Shown here: piece by piece, positions 16,753-17,805 of the stretch
Layout: each line of letters begins with the position of its first letter
Position numbering within the stretch: position 1 is the stretch's first letter
Source: JBFKAV01 sp041621405
GTDB taxonomy: Bacteria > Pseudomonadota > Alphaproteobacteria > Rhodobacterales > Rhodobacteraceae
DNA length: 17,805 nucleotides
Assembly: GCA_041621405.1 (NCBI GenBank)
Contig: JBFKAV010000070.1
Span: forward strand, 1 to 17,805
Reading direction: 5' to 3'
The notes under the pieces: model-generated
What the model was told of the DNA's origin: nothing
Seen by the model: only the letters and a program-made list of their open reading frames with translations
Databases searched by the model: none
Position numbers and translations under genes: made by a program

Positions 16753-17805
16753 ATGAGCCATCTGCTCGATCGACTGAACTTCCTCCAGTCCAGGGAGCTG
16801 GAGCAGTTCTCGAACGGCCTCGGCCAGGTCACCCGCGAGGATCGCGGCTGGGAGGAGACCTACCGGAACCGCTGGCGCCACGACAAGGTCGTGCGCTCGA
16901 CCCACGGCGTGAACTGCACCGGCTCGTGCTCGTGGAAGATCTACGTGAAGTCCGGGATCGTCACCTGGGAGACCCAGCAGACCGACTATCCCCGCACCCG
17001 CCCCGACCTGCCGAACCACGAGCCGCGGGGCTGCGCCCGGGGCGCCTCCTACAGCTGGTACCTCTACTCGGCGAACCGGGTGAAGACCCCGCTGGTGCGC
17101 GGCCGGCTGATGAAGGTCTGGCGCGAGATGCGCAAGACGAAATCGCCGGTCGAGGCCTGGGCGGCGATCCAGGATGACCCGATCCTCCGCGCCTCCTACG
17201 TCGAGAAGCGCGGCAGGGGCGGCTTCGTCCGCGCCTCCTGGGACGAGGCGACCGAGCTGATCGCCGCCGCCAACGCCTACACCACCCGCACCTACGGCCC
17301 GGACCGGGTGATCGGCTTCTCGCCGATCCCGGCGATGTCGATGATCTCCTACGCCGCCGGCTCGCGCTACCTGTCGCTCCTCGGCGGGGTCTGCATGTCG
17401 TTCTACGACTGGTACTGCGACCTGCCGCCGGCCTCGCCGATGACCTGGGGCGAACAGACCGACGTGCCGGAATCGGCCGACTGGTACAATGCCGGCTACC
17501 TGATCCTCTGGGGCTCGAACGTGCCCCAGACCCGAACGCCGGACGCGCACTTCTACACCGAGGCGCGCTATCGCGGCACCAAGTCCGCGGTGGTCTGCCC
17601 CGACTACTCCGAGGCCGCCAAGTTCGGCGACATCTGGCTCAACGTGAAGCAGGGCACCGACGCCGCGCTGGCGATGGCCATGGGCCACGTGATCCTGCGC
17701 GAGTTCCACCTCGACCGGCAGGCTGAGTATTTCGAGGAGTACTGCCGCAAGTATTCCGACATGCCGATGCTGGTCCGGCTCGACGAGAAGGACGGCCGCC
17801 TCGTG
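16753..17805 (+). CDS. narG: Respiratory nitrate reductase alpha subunit, 5' part
   Basis: The first 351 codons of an approximately 1,240-residue catalytic subunit, cut by the window end with the frame open throughout. NarG binds Mo-bisMGD and the FS0 [4Fe-4S] cluster and reduces nitrate to nitrite on the cytoplasmic face, attached to NarH and NarI. Visible: HGVNCTGSC with FS0 ligands H51, C55 and C59, the fourth ligand C94 in EPRGCARGASYS, and FYDWYCDLPPASP (217-229). In that stretch D223 aligns with the Mo ligand Asp222 of E. coli NarG. WGEQTDVPESADWY and VPQTRTPDAHF are near-identical to E. coli. AAAGGAA lies 5 bases before the ATG. Co-transcription with narK is expected, and narHJI presumably follow outside the window. 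Confidence 0.97.
   Translation, partial: MSHLLDRLNFLQSRELEQFSNGLGQVTREDRGWEETYRNRWRHDKVVRSTHGVNCTGSCSWKIYVKSGIVTWETQQTDYPRTRPDLPNHEPRGCARGASYSWYLYSANRVKTPLVRGRLMKVWREMRKTKSPVEAWAAIQDDPILRASYVEKRGRGGFVRASWDEATELIAAANAYTTRTYGPDRVIGFSPIPAMSMISYAAGSRYLSLLGGVCMSFYDWYCDLPPASPMTWGEQTDVPESADWYNAGYLILWGSNVPQTRTPDAHFYTEARYRGTKSAVVCPDYSEAAKFGDIWLNVKQGTDAALAMAMGHVILREFHLDRQAEYFEEYCRKYSDMPMLVRLDEKDGRLV

Noticed and set aside
14529..16832. 767-codon open frame on the minus strand opposite narK
   Set aside because: Low-complexity Glu/His/Arg/Ala-rich shadow of a high-GC membrane-protein gene. narK has clear homology, and the antisense frame has neither motif nor ribosome site.

Overview
The window is GC-rich, densely coding DNA from a bacterial chromosome or large replicon. 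It most likely comes from an alphaproteobacterium of the Rhodobacterales/Paracoccus type. This rests on gene content and order: an FNR-family regulator without cysteines (NarR) divergent from a fused NarK1-NarK2 transporter and narG is the arrangement known from Paracoccus. The coxSLM order and the high-GC codon use also fit. The assignment is an inference from layout, not from a phylogenetic marker.

There are three blocks. (1) 9-6116, plus strand: a molybdenum hydroxylase locus with a MoxR-type AAA+ ATPase (CoxD), a von Willebrand A protein (CoxE), then the small [2Fe-2S] subunit (coxS), the large molybdopterin subunit (coxL) and the FAD subunit (coxM). The large subunit carries AYRGAGR, not the cysteine-containing AYRCSFR loop of proven CO dehydrogenase. 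It is therefore a form II enzyme whose true substrate is uncertain. (2) 6202-12799, minus strand: a complete dipeptide ABC transporter operon, dppA - M24 (Xaa-Pro type) peptidase - dppB - dppC - dppD - dppF. Most junctions overlap by 4 bases, and a GC-rich hairpin separates the abundant binding protein from the rest. (3) 13043-17805: narR on the minus strand, then narK and the first 351 codons of narG on the plus strand, the start of a respiratory nitrate reductase operon that continues beyond the window.

The narR-narK intergenic region holds two perfect 14-bp FNR-type palindromes, TTGAC-N4-GTCAA and TTGAT-N4-ATCAA. They give a concrete model in which an oxygen-responsive FNR and the nitrate/nitrite-responsive NarR jointly control narKGHJI, with possible autoregulation of narR. 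Blocks 1 and 2 converge on a short spacer with a strong hairpin. Blocks 2 and 3 are separated by about 240 bp that must hold the dppA promoter.

I see no insertion sequences, tRNA or rRNA genes, CRISPR arrays or phage genes. No wholly new system is evident. The points most worth a second look are the coxDE pair next to a form II enzyme that lacks the Cu-binding cysteine, the two-box control region of nar, the likely GTG start of narR, the peptidase inside the dpp operon, and the anomalous tail of coxE.
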